Origin: Hymenobacter taeanensis
Lineage (GTDB): Bacteria; Bacteroidota; Bacteroidia; Cytophagales; Hymenobacteraceae
Reading direction: 5' to 3'
NCBI RefSeq assembly: GCF_013137895.1
Contig: NZ_CP053538.1
Coordinates: forward strand, 2,256,001-2,320,000
Length of the DNA: 64,000 nt
The position numbers and the translations under genes were made by a program. Below are positions 42,722 to 51,179 of this stretch, in pieces (position 1 is the first letter of the stretch; each line of letters begins with the position of its first letter). The notes beneath the pieces were generated by a model. That model searched no databases. It was not told the DNA's origin and saw only the letters and a program-made list of their open reading frames with translations.

Positions 42722-43090
42722 CTAGTGGCCTAGGCTACCTTGCAGCATGCTCACAATCTCAATCTGACCAATGAGCTGTTGGTTGAAGTCAGCTAACTCC
42801 TCGGCTGGTACGCAAAGGGCCTCTTGTTCTAAGCCGCCCACCGTAGTGCGCATGGGGAAGCAGGCGGCGTATTCGGCATCAATGGCAAAGCGCAGCACGT
42901 AGGCCACCGCTCCTGAAGCGCCCGATTGGCTTACTAACCTCGCCGCATATTCTTCCCGAAGGGTAGGGCAGAAGCTAGGCCACTCCGGCTGCCGCGCCGG
43001 AAACGCCAGCCAGCCTGAGGCCGCAATCAGGTCCAGCTCCTGCTGATCAACGGGCCAATATAGGAGTAGAGCCTGTGGTTCGTGGCGCAT
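42722..43090 (-). CDS. ADP-ribosylation/crystallin J1-like small protein
   Basis: A 122-residue soluble protein. The pattern LYWPVDQQELDLIAASGWLAFPARQPEWPSFCP, LREEYAARLV and CVPAEELADFNQQLIGQIEIV matches a small family in Hymenobacter usually labelled ADP-ribosylation/crystallin J1. That label is weakly founded: no ADP-ribosylglycohydrolase metal residues are visible here. No signal peptide. It lies between the ABC exporter and a REP-like element, and no partner gene is evident. Confidence 0.6.
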   Translation of the reverse strand: MRHEPQALLLYWPVDQQELDLIAASGWLAFPARQPEWPSFCPTLREEYAARLVSQSGASGAVAYVLRFAIDAEYAACFPMRTTVGGLEQEALCVPAEELADFNQQLIGQIEIVSMLQGSLGH

Positions 43091-43170
43091 TGTGTTTGGG
43101 GCAGGAGGTGATTAGGTGAGGTAGTGATAACAAGAAGTGGAGACAGACTGGCCTAGAAACAAAAAAAAGA

Positions 43171-43267
43171 CGTCATGCTGAGCGCAGCCGAAGGATCTCG
43201 CGTGCTGATGTTGGAATAGTAACCAGACATCAATACGCGAGGTCATTTGGCTGCGCTCAGCATGACG
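43171..43267. repeat. REP-like inverted repeat (family copy 3)
   Basis: Arms CGTCATGCTGAGCGCAGCC (43171-43189) and its exact complement (43249-43267), with further inner pairing of CTCGCGT...ACGCGAG. It begins with the GTCATnCTGAGC core shared with the other copies. It lies 20 bases after the stop of the Wzi-like gene. Confidence 0.88.
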
Positions 43268-43287
43268 GTAGTAGGAAGCCGACTGGC

Positions 43288-45177
43288 CTAGAACTCGTGC
43301 AGACGCTGGGCAATGTTCCAGCGCAGGGCCACTGACGCCAGCACTCCGCCATCGGCGGTGAAATAGGCAACGGGCTGATCGAGGGTGCGATGGCGGTAGA
43401 TAACTTTGCCATCCAAAAATAGGTTGTGCGCTGCCTGGTAGCTGGCCGTGAAGTCGCCGTGGAAGAGGTAAGAGGTAATGCCTGAGCCCACCTTATACCC
43501 GTACTCCTGTGAGCGAGTGGTGTAAGGTAAATTGGGGTTCGAGCCGAAGTTTTGGCCATTAGGGTCGAGGCCCTGTTTCACGTAGAAGCCTTTAGCCACC
43601 ACATTCAGGCGTGGCAGGGGCTGGTAGCTCACAATACCAATCAGCTCCCACAGATTAGCTCCCATGGGGTGCGCCAGAGGCTGCTGGTAGTGCTGGTAGT
43701 TTCGGAATTTATCTTCATGTTGATAAATAAAGGGGCGGAGGAAGTTGAATTCTCCCTGAATATCGAGGTTTCGAATACCTGCCACGTTGATATACTTACC
43801 ACCCAACTGAATGCTCTGCTTGTTGGCCCACCAGCCATCGCCCGCCCGTATCTCGCTGAGCACAAACTCATCAAGCACTAACTGTCCGTAGAGCTGCACC
43901 TGGCGCTTGATGTTCCACTTGAAGTCGAGGCCTAGCAGAGCGTTGTCCTCGGAGCCGGTGCCCTGTTCTACTGCCCTGTAGAAGATAATGGGATTGAGGT
44001 ATTGCAGTTCAAATCCGCGGCGGCGGGGCTGAGTTACCTGCTGCTGCACGCCCCCACGGGTAACCAACAGGGTGTCGTTGGTGGAGGAATAGCCGCTGTA
44101 TACCACGCTTTCGAACACGCCCACGTTCAGGTTGGGCAGCACATCAAAGCTCAAATGATGGAAGGCAAGGTACTTCCGGTCGTAAGAAGCATCCACGTTC
44201 GGCGCGTCGGCCGTCATTTGGGCAAACAGGTTCTCGTAGTGGAATTTCCACACCCGCGTGTTCACCTTCAGGAACAGATACGGAGCCGCGTAATCTGATA
44301 AGATCAGGCTGCGGTAGCCGTTGCCAATCTGGTTGCGGTCGTGGCCTAGCTGCAGGCTGATGTGCTTGCTGGCGGCGTACGTGAGGTAGCCCCGCGCCGA
44401 AAGAAAGTCGTACTGGCCCGTAGCGGTTTTAAATGGCTTCCAGAACCCCTCGTGCGGCACGGCTTTGTCGCGCTCAACCCGGTCCTGCACGTACTGGGGC
44501 ACGGCCATCTGGTTGTCGGCCAGAAAAGTGTAGAAGCCCAGGCGCTGGTCAATGGTACCCTCTACCTGCACGCCGCGGGTGTTCAGGAAACTGTAGCTCT
44601 TCACCCCATCGTTGTTGCCCAGGCTAAGGCCTAGCACGGGGTTTACGCGCAGCGAGAAGTTGGGCAGCTCCAGGCTATACAAGTCGGAGCGCCGCTCGTA
44701 GAAGTGCTTGAGGATAGGCTCGGGCCGCAGGTTAGTAGCGGAGTCCAACCGGGCGTCGTGCCAGTTATCGCGCAGTAAGTAGCGCACATTGAACCGGTCT
44801 TGGCGAGAGAGGCCCGCCGAAGAATCCTGCAGAATTCGCTCGGCTAACCGGGCTACGGCGGCGCGGGTGTAGGGCCGCACCGAGGTATGAATATCGCCCA
44901 GAGAATCGGAGCCGTATTGAATGGCGTATCGATCAATCAGGCGGTAGATATCGGCATCAAGGGGCACGTAGGTGGTGCCCATAGTGGTTTTGGCCGGCTT
45001 GCCCGAAGCGCTATTCTGGGCGGCCGGTTGGGCGGGCTGGGGCGCCTGGGGCGGCTTGTCGTAGGTCAGCCAGTTACCCTGCCCATCGGTGGGGCGGGTA
45101 GTAGGGGTATCCTGGGCTACGGCTGGTGCCGCCAGCAGACTCACTAAACCCAGAAAAAGGAGGTAGGAATTTCTCAT
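43288..45177 (-). CDS. Capsule assembly Wzi-like outer-membrane protein
   Basis: A 629-residue exported protein: signal peptide NSYLLFLGLVSLLAAPAVAQ, a proline/alanine-rich linker (residues about 22-65), then a large beta-strand domain (DIYRLIDRYAIQYGSDSLGD, IGNGYRSLILSDYAAPYLFLK, LSFDVLPNLNVGVFESVVYSG) ending in an aromatic-rich strand (LASVALRWNIAQRLHEF). This fits the Bacteroidota Wzi family, outer-membrane barrels linked to capsule attachment. No capsule genes adjoin it, so its role is uncertain. A -7 element TAGGTTTG lies at 45224-45217, about 40 bases upstream. A REP-like element follows the stop. Confidence 0.75.
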   Translation of the reverse strand: MRNSYLLFLGLVSLLAAPAVAQDTPTTRPTDGQGNWLTYDKPPQAPQPAQPAAQNSASGKPAKTTMGTTYVPLDADIYRLIDRYAIQYGSDSLGDIHTSVRPYTRAAVARLAERILQDSSAGLSRQDRFNVRYLLRDNWHDARLDSATNLRPEPILKHFYERRSDLYSLELPNFSLRVNPVLGLSLGNNDGVKSYSFLNTRGVQVEGTIDQRLGFYTFLADNQMAVPQYVQDRVERDKAVPHEGFWKPFKTATGQYDFLSARGYLTYAASKHISLQLGHDRNQIGNGYRSLILSDYAAPYLFLKVNTRVWKFHYENLFAQMTADAPNVDASYDRKYLAFHHLSFDVLPNLNVGVFESVVYSGYSSTNDTLLVTRGGVQQQVTQPRRRGFELQYLNPIIFYRAVEQGTGSEDNALLGLDFKWNIKRQVQLYGQLVLDEFVLSEIRAGDGWWANKQSIQLGGKYINVAGIRNLDIQGEFNFLRPFIYQHEDKFRNYQHYQQPLAHPMGANLWELIGIVSYQPLPRLNVVAKGFYVKQGLDPNGQNFGSNPNLPYTTRSQEYGYKVGSGITSYLFHGDFTASYQAAHNLFLDGKVIYRHRTLDQPVAYFTADGGVLASVALRWNIAQRLHEF

Positions 45178-45320
45178 AAGCAGAGCCCTTTACGCCGAAA
45201 CTGACGGGCGGGTCGGCAAACCTACGCAGGATCAGCAAGAGTGGAATGAGGACCCAACGAATGAGGCTAGAAAAATCGTCTGTGACTGGCCTAGGAAAGC
45301 TGAGCAACCTCCTGAGCTCT

Positions 45321-45328
45321 TACCTTTG
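45321..45328 (+). promoter_or_regulatory. -7 promoter element of the GNAT/FemAB-like gene
   Basis: TACCTTTG ends 5 bases before ATG 45333, implying a leaderless or nearly leaderless mRNA. It also shows that the longer frame from 45246 is not the coding start. Confidence 0.55.
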
Positions 45329-45332
45329 GTAC

Positions 45333-46319
45333 ATGTGCTTGCGTCGCGTTCTATTCCGCCATCATGAAATTGACTTGATTGCCTGGGACGCCTGCGTAGC
45401 GGCGGCCCGTGAGGTGGTGCCCTATGCCCATTCCTGGTGGCTGCAGGCCACCGCAGGCCGCTGGGACGCGCTTATAACAGTAGACGACGAGTCGGGACAA
45501 TACTTGGCGGTTTGGCCCCTGCCGGTAAAGCGCCGCCTGTGGGGCCGTGAAGTGTATCAGCCTCCTTTCACGCAACAACTTGGCCTTGTACAGAGGGCTT
45601 CTTGGCTTGAGCTACCTCGTATAAGCCCACTGGATAAGGCGAGTGTGACCCATCTAGCCAGCCGCTACCGGCAGTTCTATACTCAGCTCAACGACGCTAA
45701 TCATCTGCCTGCCCGGCCAGCTGAGGGTGTAGGCCAGTCAGTTGCACTCGTCCGGCAACGCTACACCTATCATCTGCCCCTCGGAGTGGCCTACGACGTG
45801 TTACGCGCCGGCTACACGGCCGATTACCGCCGCCGGCTTCGGCTTCAGGAAACAGCTACTTCTCCGTTGCGCGTCACTTCCACAACCCAAGCAGCGCCGC
45901 TACTCACGTTGTTTCGTGCTACTAAAGGAAGGGCGGCTGGTTTAAAAGCCCGTCACTACCGCATCCTGCGCCGATTGGTAGCCGAGCTGCAGGCCCGGCA
46001 GCTATTGGAAATAGTAGAAGTGCACGAGCCGGCTACCCAGGAGCTGTTGGCGGGGGCGCTGTTCGTCAGGTACCGGACCCGATTGATTTACCTGTTTGCG
46101 GCGGCTTCGGAAGCCGGCAAAAAGGCCGGGGCTCCACTGCTGTTGCTTGACCACCAAATTCGGCGGTACGCAGGCACTCCCCAGCTTATTCTTGACTTTG
46201 AAGGAGGAATGATACCCTCAATTGCCCGTTTTTTTGCCAATTTCGGGGCCACGCCCATACCGTATGCGGCCCTTTCCTTCACCTCTCCACAACCCTGGTA
46301 CCTATCATGGATGCGCTAA
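45333..46319 (+). CDS. GNAT/FemAB-like acyltransferase
   Basis: A 328-residue cytosolic protein with two acyltransferase-like halves. The N-terminal half has WLQATAGRWDALITVDDE and YLAVWPLPVKRRLWGREVYQPPFTQQLG. The C-terminal half has LFRATKGRAAGLKARHYRIL, LLAGALFVRYRTRLIYLFAAAS and LDFEGGMIPSIARFFANFGA, the pattern of BioF2/FemAB-like GNAT proteins that can transfer amino acids or acyl groups to envelope precursors. The substrate is unknown. The 3' end overlaps the upp start by 13 bases (ATGGATGCGCTAA), implying translational coupling. Confidence 0.75.
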   Translation: MCLRRVLFRHHEIDLIAWDACVAAAREVVPYAHSWWLQATAGRWDALITVDDESGQYLAVWPLPVKRRLWGREVYQPPFTQQLGLVQRASWLELPRISPLDKASVTHLASRYRQFYTQLNDANHLPARPAEGVGQSVALVRQRYTYHLPLGVAYDVLRAGYTADYRRRLRLQETATSPLRVTSTTQAAPLLTLFRATKGRAAGLKARHYRILRRLVAELQARQLLEIVEVHEPATQELLAGALFVRYRTRLIYLFAAASEAGKKAGAPLLLLDHQIRRYAGTPQLILDFEGGMIPSIARFFANFGATPIPYAALSFTSPQPWYLSWMR

Positions 46320-47014
46320 AGCCTACTTCCCCCGATTCTCTAGCTGCTACGGGTGCCCCGTCTGAGCCCAGCCGTGTTCATGTGGTCTGCGCTGAGCCTT
46401 CCATTGCCAATCATTTTCTGGCCGAGCTGCGCGATGTGACTGTGCAGCAAGACTCGCTGCGCTTCCGCCGCAACCTGCAGCGCCTCGGCGAAATCATGGC
46501 TTACCGCATCAGCTCCCAACTGAGTTACACCGATAAAACCGTGCACACCCCGCTGGGAGAATCCAGCAGCAAGCACCTCCACGATTTTCCTGTGCTGGCT
46601 ACAGTACTGCGGGCAGGCTTGCCATTCCACCAAGGCTTCCTGAATTACTTTGATCAGTCACCCTCGGCCTTTGCGGCTGCTTACCGCATTGAGGGCACAG
46701 CCCAGGTACAAGTGCAGGTTGATTATCTGTCGGCCCCCAGCCTTGATGAGCGCGTGCTGATTCTGGCCGACCCTATGTTGGCCTCTGGTAAGTCATTGGT
46801 GCAAACCTACCGCGCTATGCTACGCTTCGGCACACCCCGCCAGGTGCACATTGCCGCCGTTATTGCCAGCCCCCAAGGCGTAGAGTACGTGACCCGCGAA
46901 GTGCCCGAAGCCAATCTGTGGGTGGCAGCCATCGACGACCACCTCAATGCCCAGGCCTACATCGTGCCCGGCCTCGGCGACGCCGGTGACCTGTCGTACG
47001 GCAGCAAGCTCTAG
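46307..47014 (+). CDS. upp: Uracil phosphoribosyltransferase
   Basis: A 235-residue salvage enzyme that makes UMP from uracil and PRPP. It shows VLATVLRAGLPFHQGFLNYF with the usual AGLP-x-x-G signature, the PRPP loop LILADPMLASGKSLVQTY (the family more often has DPMLATGGS, so G to K in the loop is a variation), and the uracil-binding end YIVPGLGDAGDLSYG. The N-terminus carries about 20 extra polar residues before VHVVC. Its ATG lies inside the last codons of the upstream gene. The stop is in a CTAGGCC word. Confidence 0.92.
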   Translation: MDALKPTSPDSLAATGAPSEPSRVHVVCAEPSIANHFLAELRDVTVQQDSLRFRRNLQRLGEIMAYRISSQLSYTDKTVHTPLGESSSKHLHDFPVLATVLRAGLPFHQGFLNYFDQSPSAFAAAYRIEGTAQVQVQVDYLSAPSLDERVLILADPMLASGKSLVQTYRAMLRFGTPRQVHIAAVIASPQGVEYVTREVPEANLWVAAIDDHLNAQAYIVPGLGDAGDLSYGSKL

Positions 47015-47147
47015 GCCACTGCAGCAACTAGCCAGCAGACCGGGAAAGGGTAAGGTATTTGCGGGGCTGTAACGTTTTGTAGGGAAGGCAACGTTTTTTT
47101 GCCCTTGCGCATTCTTAGGAGTACTAAGTAGTTTCAGTTAAGCATCA

Positions 47148-47606
47148 GTGGTTCCGGTTTTCTTAAAATACGCGTCGGTTTTCCTGCTCAGCATGTTCAA
47201 GTTTGTGGCAGGGCCTGTTGCGGGCATTGCAGCCGGCCTGCCCATGATGTTGGTCTGGGGCCTATCTGTTACGGGGATGATGACAACCGTTGTTATTATT
47301 TCCGGGGTGGGGCAGGCGTGGGCATTGCATCAGCGCCGCAAACGCAAGCAAAAGGGCAAGCCACTTTTCAGCCGAAAGAGCCGCGTGATTGTGCGCATTT
47401 ACCGGAGTTTTGGCATTGTGGGCATTGCCTTTCTCACGCCCATTCTGTTCAGTCCCATTGGCGGAACCGTTATTGCCACTCAGCTGCACGTGCCGCGCTG
47501 GCGTATTCTGGTGCACATGCTCTGGAGCGCAGTGCTGTGGGGTGGCATGTTTACTATGCTAGCCATCCGCTTCAGCCACCTACCCATCTTCGACCACTAC
47601 CGGTGA
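47148..47606 (+). CDS. Small multi-pass membrane protein (small multidrug-export-like)
   Basis: A 152-residue membrane protein: helices at about 5-60 (VFLLSMFKFVAGPVAGIAAG, LPMMLVWGLSVTGMMTTVVI), a basic loop with RRKRKQKGKPLFSRKSR, and a second helical pair (GIVGIAFLTPILFSPIGGTVIA, LWSAVLWGGMFTML). The layout resembles the small multi-drug export/DedA-like superfamily. The start is GTG at 47148, giving the full first helix; the next Met would remove it. A REP-like element follows within 20 bases. Function unproven. Confidence 0.65.
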   Translation: MVPVFLKYASVFLLSMFKFVAGPVAGIAAGLPMMLVWGLSVTGMMTTVVIISGVGQAWALHQRRKRKQKGKPLFSRKSRVIVRIYRSFGIVGIAFLTPILFSPIGGTVIATQLHVPRWRILVHMLWSAVLWGGMFTMLAIRFSHLPIFDHYR

Positions 47607-47623
47607 GTGAGATGCCCTAGGCC

Positions 47624-47780
47624 TGTCATGGCGAGCAGCGCGAAGTAATCTTGCCTATTCAGCGCGCTGACTCTTCTATCGCAAAAAGCCCTTACCTCCT
47701 GCATGGAAGTAAGGGCTTCTCTATTCTCTGGGCCTTAAAATCCGAAAAGGAAGGATTGCTTCGCGCTGCTCGCCATGACA
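47624..47780. repeat. REP-like inverted repeat with nested terminator hairpin (family copy 4)
   Basis: Outer arms 47624-47645 and 47759-47780 are a 22-bp exact inverted repeat (core GTCATGGCGAGCAGCGCGAAG). Inside, AAGCCCTTAC (47686-47695) pairs with GTAAGGGCTT (47709-47718). It lies between the converging membrane-protein and helicase genes. Confidence 0.88.
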
Positions 47781-47813
47781 CTGCACTTACTCACTCAATC
47801 ACTGACTCACCAT

Positions 47814-49244
47814 TTATTTACTGCGGCGGCTGCGGGCACGGCCCTGAGCTGCGCGAAAAGCTTTGGAAGAAGGGGAGGAGGCTTTGCCCTTAGACGGGTT
47901 GGCCTTATTGCCCTTCTGGCTGCGGTTTGGCCCCACGGCAAACTCCCGGCCGGTACGCTTGTCAATGGTCACGCCAGGCTTAATCCACTCCTTACGCTCG
48001 TGGAAGGCTCCCTGGAAAGATGGGTCTTCCCGCTTACGGCGCTCGTCCTTTTCGCGGTCCATGCTCTGCTGCTCCTCAAACGGAGTAGGCACCACTTCCA
48101 CTTCAGGCGGCAAGGGCAATAGTGGAATCTCCTGCCGAATCAGTTCGGCAATCTGCTCCATGTGGTGCATTTCAGCCTCATTGGCAAACGTGATGGCTGC
48201 GCCAGTGTGCTGGGCCCGGCCGGTGCGGCCAATCCGGTGCACGTAGTCGTCGTACACCAGCGGCACGTCGAAGTTAATGACATGGCTCACCTCGGGCACA
48301 TCAATGCCCCGTGCAGCAACATCTGTTGTTACCAAGAACCTGACCTCACCGGCCTTAAAGGCCTCCATAGCATTGATGCGCACATTCTGGCCCTTGTTGC
48401 CATGAATGGTGCGCACTTCTCCGTGGGCCTTGCGCTTCAAAAAGTTCGCAACGTTCTCAGCGTGCTGCTTGGTGCGCGTGAAAATCATTACCCTATTAAA
48501 GCTGTCCCAATCAAGAAACAGGTACTCCAGCAGGTTAATCTTCGTGACAAGGTTAGGTACCTCGTACAGGCTCTGCGATACATTTTGGGCCGAGGTAGCG
48601 GCGGGCGTTACTTCCACTCGCACCGGAAACTCCAGGAACTCCTCACTCAGCGTGGTCACCTTATCGGGCATGGTGGCTGAGAACAGCACGTTCTGGCGCT
48701 TGCGCGGAATAACCTCCAACAACCGCCGGATCTGGGGCATAAAGCCCATATCCATCATCTTGTCGGCCTCATCCAGCACCAGCGTCTTGAGCTCCTTCAG
48801 TACCAAGTCGCCCTTTAGGTACAGCTCCATCAAGCGGCCAGGTGTGGCAATGAGAATATCAACGCCCTTGGCAATGGTCTCAATCTGCGTTTTGGGACCC
48901 AGGCCACCGTAAATGGCAAAAATGCGCAGGTCGGTGTACACGGCCAGCTTCTTTAGGTGCGCTTCCAGCTGCATGGCCAACTCCCGGGTGGGAGCCATAA
49001 TCAGGGCTCGGGGGTGCGTGCCTTGAGCATATTTCACCTTCATCAGCAGAGGCAAACCAAAAGCGGCGGTTTTGCCAGTGCCGGTTTGAGCAATACCCAA
49101 CACATCATGGCCAGCCAGCAACAGCGGAATAGTTTGCTCCTGCACGGGGGTAGGATGCTCAAAGCCCGCCTCGGCCACGGCCGTGAGGAGTTGCTTGTTG
49201 AGCTTAAAATCGGCAAAAGTGAGCGGCTGCGGCGTATCTGACAT
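47814..49244 (-). CDS. DEAD-box ATP-dependent RNA helicase (RhlE/DeaD type)
   Basis: A 476-residue helicase with all classic motifs: the Q motif FEHPTPVQEQTIPLLLAGHD, Walker A AQTGTGKTAAFGLPL, PTRELAMQ, the DEAD box VLDEADKMMDMGF, SAT, FTRTKQHAENVANFLKRK, TDVAARGIDVPEVSHVINFD, and HRIGRTGRAQ. The C-terminal 70 residues are basic and disordered (KGKASSPSSKAFRAAQGRAR), a common RNA-binding tail. Its likely work is ribosome assembly or mRNA unwinding in the cold, inferred from the family. A TACCTTTG element at 49274-49267 lies about 23 bases upstream. Confidence 0.95.
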   Translation of the reverse strand: MSDTPQPLTFADFKLNKQLLTAVAEAGFEHPTPVQEQTIPLLLAGHDVLGIAQTGTGKTAAFGLPLLMKVKYAQGTHPRALIMAPTRELAMQLEAHLKKLAVYTDLRIFAIYGGLGPKTQIETIAKGVDILIATPGRLMELYLKGDLVLKELKTLVLDEADKMMDMGFMPQIRRLLEVIPRKRQNVLFSATMPDKVTTLSEEFLEFPVRVEVTPAATSAQNVSQSLYEVPNLVTKINLLEYLFLDWDSFNRVMIFTRTKQHAENVANFLKRKAHGEVRTIHGNKGQNVRINAMEAFKAGEVRFLVTTDVAARGIDVPEVSHVINFDVPLVYDDYVHRIGRTGRAQHTGAAITFANEAEMHHMEQIAELIRQEIPLLPLPPEVEVVPTPFEEQQSMDREKDERRKREDPSFQGAFHERKEWIKPGVTIDKRTGREFAVGPNRSQKGNKANPSKGKASSPSSKAFRAAQGRARSRRSK

Positions 49245-49266
49245 GACAAAAGGGTATTACAAAGCG

Positions 49267-49274
49267 CAAAGGTA
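49267..49274 (-). promoter_or_regulatory. -7 promoter element of the DEAD-box helicase gene
   Basis: TACCTTTG on the minus strand, 23 bases before the ATG. The nearest TTG is only 16 bases away, so the -33 element is uncertain. Confidence 0.5.
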
Positions 49275-49460
49275 CGGGGAATACCGGCGGCAAGCTTTGC
49301 TTAGTGCTAAAACCGCTGTCCGTATCTCCACAAGTCAAGCTCGTGCTGCGCCCTGCGTAGACTGGCCTAGCCAATCCTATCAGAGCAGGCGGGGTTCAGG
49401 AATGCTTGGTGAAGACTAACAGAGGATTACGATTTAGATTCAAAAAAACTCGCGCATTCT

Positions 49461-49491
49461 TTTGCAAAGTAGCGGCTACCGGCTACTTTTG
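49461..49491 (+). promoter_or_regulatory. Consensus promoter of the tRNA-His gene
   Basis: TTTG (49461-49464), a 19-base spacer and TACTTTTG (49484-49491), 20 bases before the tRNA. It is among the best matches to the Bacteroidota consensus in the window. Confidence 0.85.
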
Positions 49492-49510
49492 TCGCTCCAA
49501 TACCCCACAT

Positions 49511-49585
<75 letters not shown>

Positions 49586-49592
49586 CACCTTA

Positions 49593-49630
49593 AAAGGCCT
49601 CTGCTGCACGGTAGAGGCCTTTTTATTTAA
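49593..49630 (+). terminator. Terminator after tRNA-His
   Basis: AAAGGCCTCT (49593-49602) pairs exactly with AGAGGCCTTT (49613-49622), followed by TTATTT. Confidence 0.88.
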
Positions 49631-49741
49631 CTGCCACCCACGCATCAGGCTCTTTTTCGTGTCTCTTCGGAAGGATTTGGATATTTGTGGTGTTGCAGCG
49701 CAGAAGTGTCTTGCATGAATCACCTTTTACCCCTCTGACTT

Positions 49742-50677
49742 ATGAGTCTGGTTGTTATCGGAACTGTGGCTTTTGATGCCCTGGAAACGCCATTCGGCAA
49801 AACCGACAAGATTGTTGGTGGTGCTGCTACCTATATTGGCCTGTCGGCCAGCTACTCCGTGAAGCCCGTGAAGGTGGTAGCCGTAGTCGGTGATGACTTC
49901 GCCCAGTCGGATATTATGCTGCTGGAAGAGCATGGCGTTGATACCGAAGGCTTGCAGATCAAGCAGGGCGAGAAGTCGTTCTTCTGGTCGGGTAAGTACT
50001 CCAACGACCTGAACTCACGCGAAACGCTCGTTACAGAACTCAATGTACTGGCTGATTTCGACCCCATCATCCCCGATTCATACCAGGATTGCAAATACCT
50101 GATGCTGGGCAACCTCACGCCTCAGATTCAGCGCCTCGTAATTCAGCGCCTCGTAAACCGGCCTAAGCTCATTGTAATGGATACAATGAACTTCTGGATG
50201 GATGTGGCTCTGGAAGACCTGAAAACAACCATCGAGATGGTAGACGTGCTTAGCATCAACGATGAAGAAGCTCGCCAGCTTTCCGGTGTGCACTCGCTGG
50301 TAAAAGCCGCCAAAATTATTCAGGCCATGGGTCCCAAGTACCTCATCATCAAGAAAGGTGAGCACGGTGCCCTGCTCTTCCACAAGAACAAGGTGTTTTA
50401 TGCGCCTGCTTTGCCCCTGGAAGAAGTGTTTGACCCCACCGGTGCCGGCGATACCTTCGCGGGTGGCTTTATCGGTTACCTCGCCGCTACCGATGACATT
50501 AGCTTTGACAACATGAAACGCGCCGTAATTCACGGCTCGGCCATGGCTTCGTTCTGCGTAGAAAAGTTCGGGACTGAGCGCCTGCTCAACCTTACTCAGG
50601 AAGAAATTGAAGCCCGTGAGCAGCAGTTTGCCGACTTGGTAGCCGTAGTACCTGCCTCAGCCGTGCAAAACGCTTAA
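49742..50677 (+). CDS. PfkB-family sugar/nucleoside kinase
   Basis: A 311-residue ribokinase-fold kinase. The N-terminal sugar-binding glycine motif is GGAATYIGLSASY; the C-terminal ATP/anion-hole motif VFDPTGAGDTFAGGFIGYLA contains the catalytic aspartate. IIKKGEHGALLF and SINDEEARQLSG are also typical of the family. The substrate (a sugar, nucleoside or sugar phosphate) is not predictable. It starts at ATG 49742, is transcribed separately from the tRNA unit and ends at its own terminator. Confidence 0.9.
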   Translation: MSLVVIGTVAFDALETPFGKTDKIVGGAATYIGLSASYSVKPVKVVAVVGDDFAQSDIMLLEEHGVDTEGLQIKQGEKSFFWSGKYSNDLNSRETLVTELNVLADFDPIIPDSYQDCKYLMLGNLTPQIQRLVIQRLVNRPKLIVMDTMNFWMDVALEDLKTTIEMVDVLSINDEEARQLSGVHSLVKAAKIIQAMGPKYLIIKKGEHGALLFHKNKVFYAPALPLEEVFDPTGAGDTFAGGFIGYLAATDDISFDNMKRAVIHGSAMASFCVEKFGTERLLNLTQEEIEAREQQFADLVAVVPASAVQNA

Positions 50678-50697
50678 GTAATAGTTTGCTGGCCTTC

Positions 50698-50746
50698 ACG
50701 CCTCTCCATTGCTGATGTATTCAGAGGTGGAGAGGCGTTTCTTTTT
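50698..50746 (+). terminator. Terminator after the PfkB kinase gene
   Basis: ACGCCTCTCCA (50698-50708) pairs exactly with 50728-50738, followed by TTCTTTTT. Confidence 0.85.
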
Positions 50747-50812
50747 ACATAACCTTCTGGTAGGTAATAGGGTAAAAGAGAGAAGATTTTTTCACTCTTA
50801 GCACCCACCGCC

Positions 50813-51088
50813 ATGTCTAAGCATAAAAAAGATTCCTCCGATTCTCTCCAGCAGCATGATACTTCTATGGGGCCTGATGCACTAAAGCATGCGCCAGGCT
50901 CTGCTGCCCCAGGTAACCATTCTACCAGTGGAGGAACCCATACTCAGAATCCTAACCAGAATCAGATTACCGTGAGCGGTAATCCAATCAAAAACAACAC
51001 GCCGGGCGGTAACATCAATGAGGTACGGTCGGCTAGAACCAATAAACCCCGTAGCAACCCCAACCCCAGCCAGCAAAGCCAGAAATAG
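50813..51088 (+). CDS. Small hydrophilic disordered protein (unknown)
   Basis: The 91-residue product has no hydrophobic core: it is rich in N, S, Q, G, P and K, with a lysine start (SKHKKDSSDS) and repeated NP/NQN units (TQNPNQNQITVSGNPIKNN). It is probably an intrinsically disordered cytosolic protein; stress-related roles are known for such composition but cannot be claimed here. It starts 64 bases after the previous terminator, and a long palindromic terminator follows. No family recognised. Confidence 0.55.
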   Translation: MSKHKKDSSDSLQQHDTSMGPDALKHAPGSAAPGNHSTSGGTHTQNPNQNQITVSGNPIKNNTPGGNINEVRSARTNKPRSNPNPSQQSQK

Positions 51089-51103
51089 GGTTGTGTACAC
51101 AAA

Positions 51104-51159
51104 AGTATAAAAGCGAATCCCCGGTCTGATACGTCAGATTGGGGATTCGCTTTTATACT
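51104..51159. terminator. Bidirectional palindromic terminator, 19-bp perfect outer stem
   Basis: AGTATAAAAGCGAATCCCC (51104-51122) pairs exactly with 51141-51159. Two G-T pairs and TCTGA/TCAGA around a TACG loop continue the stem, making about 26 pairs in RNA. It separates two converging genes. Confidence 0.88.
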
Positions 51160-51179
51160 AACCGCTAACCGCCTACGCG

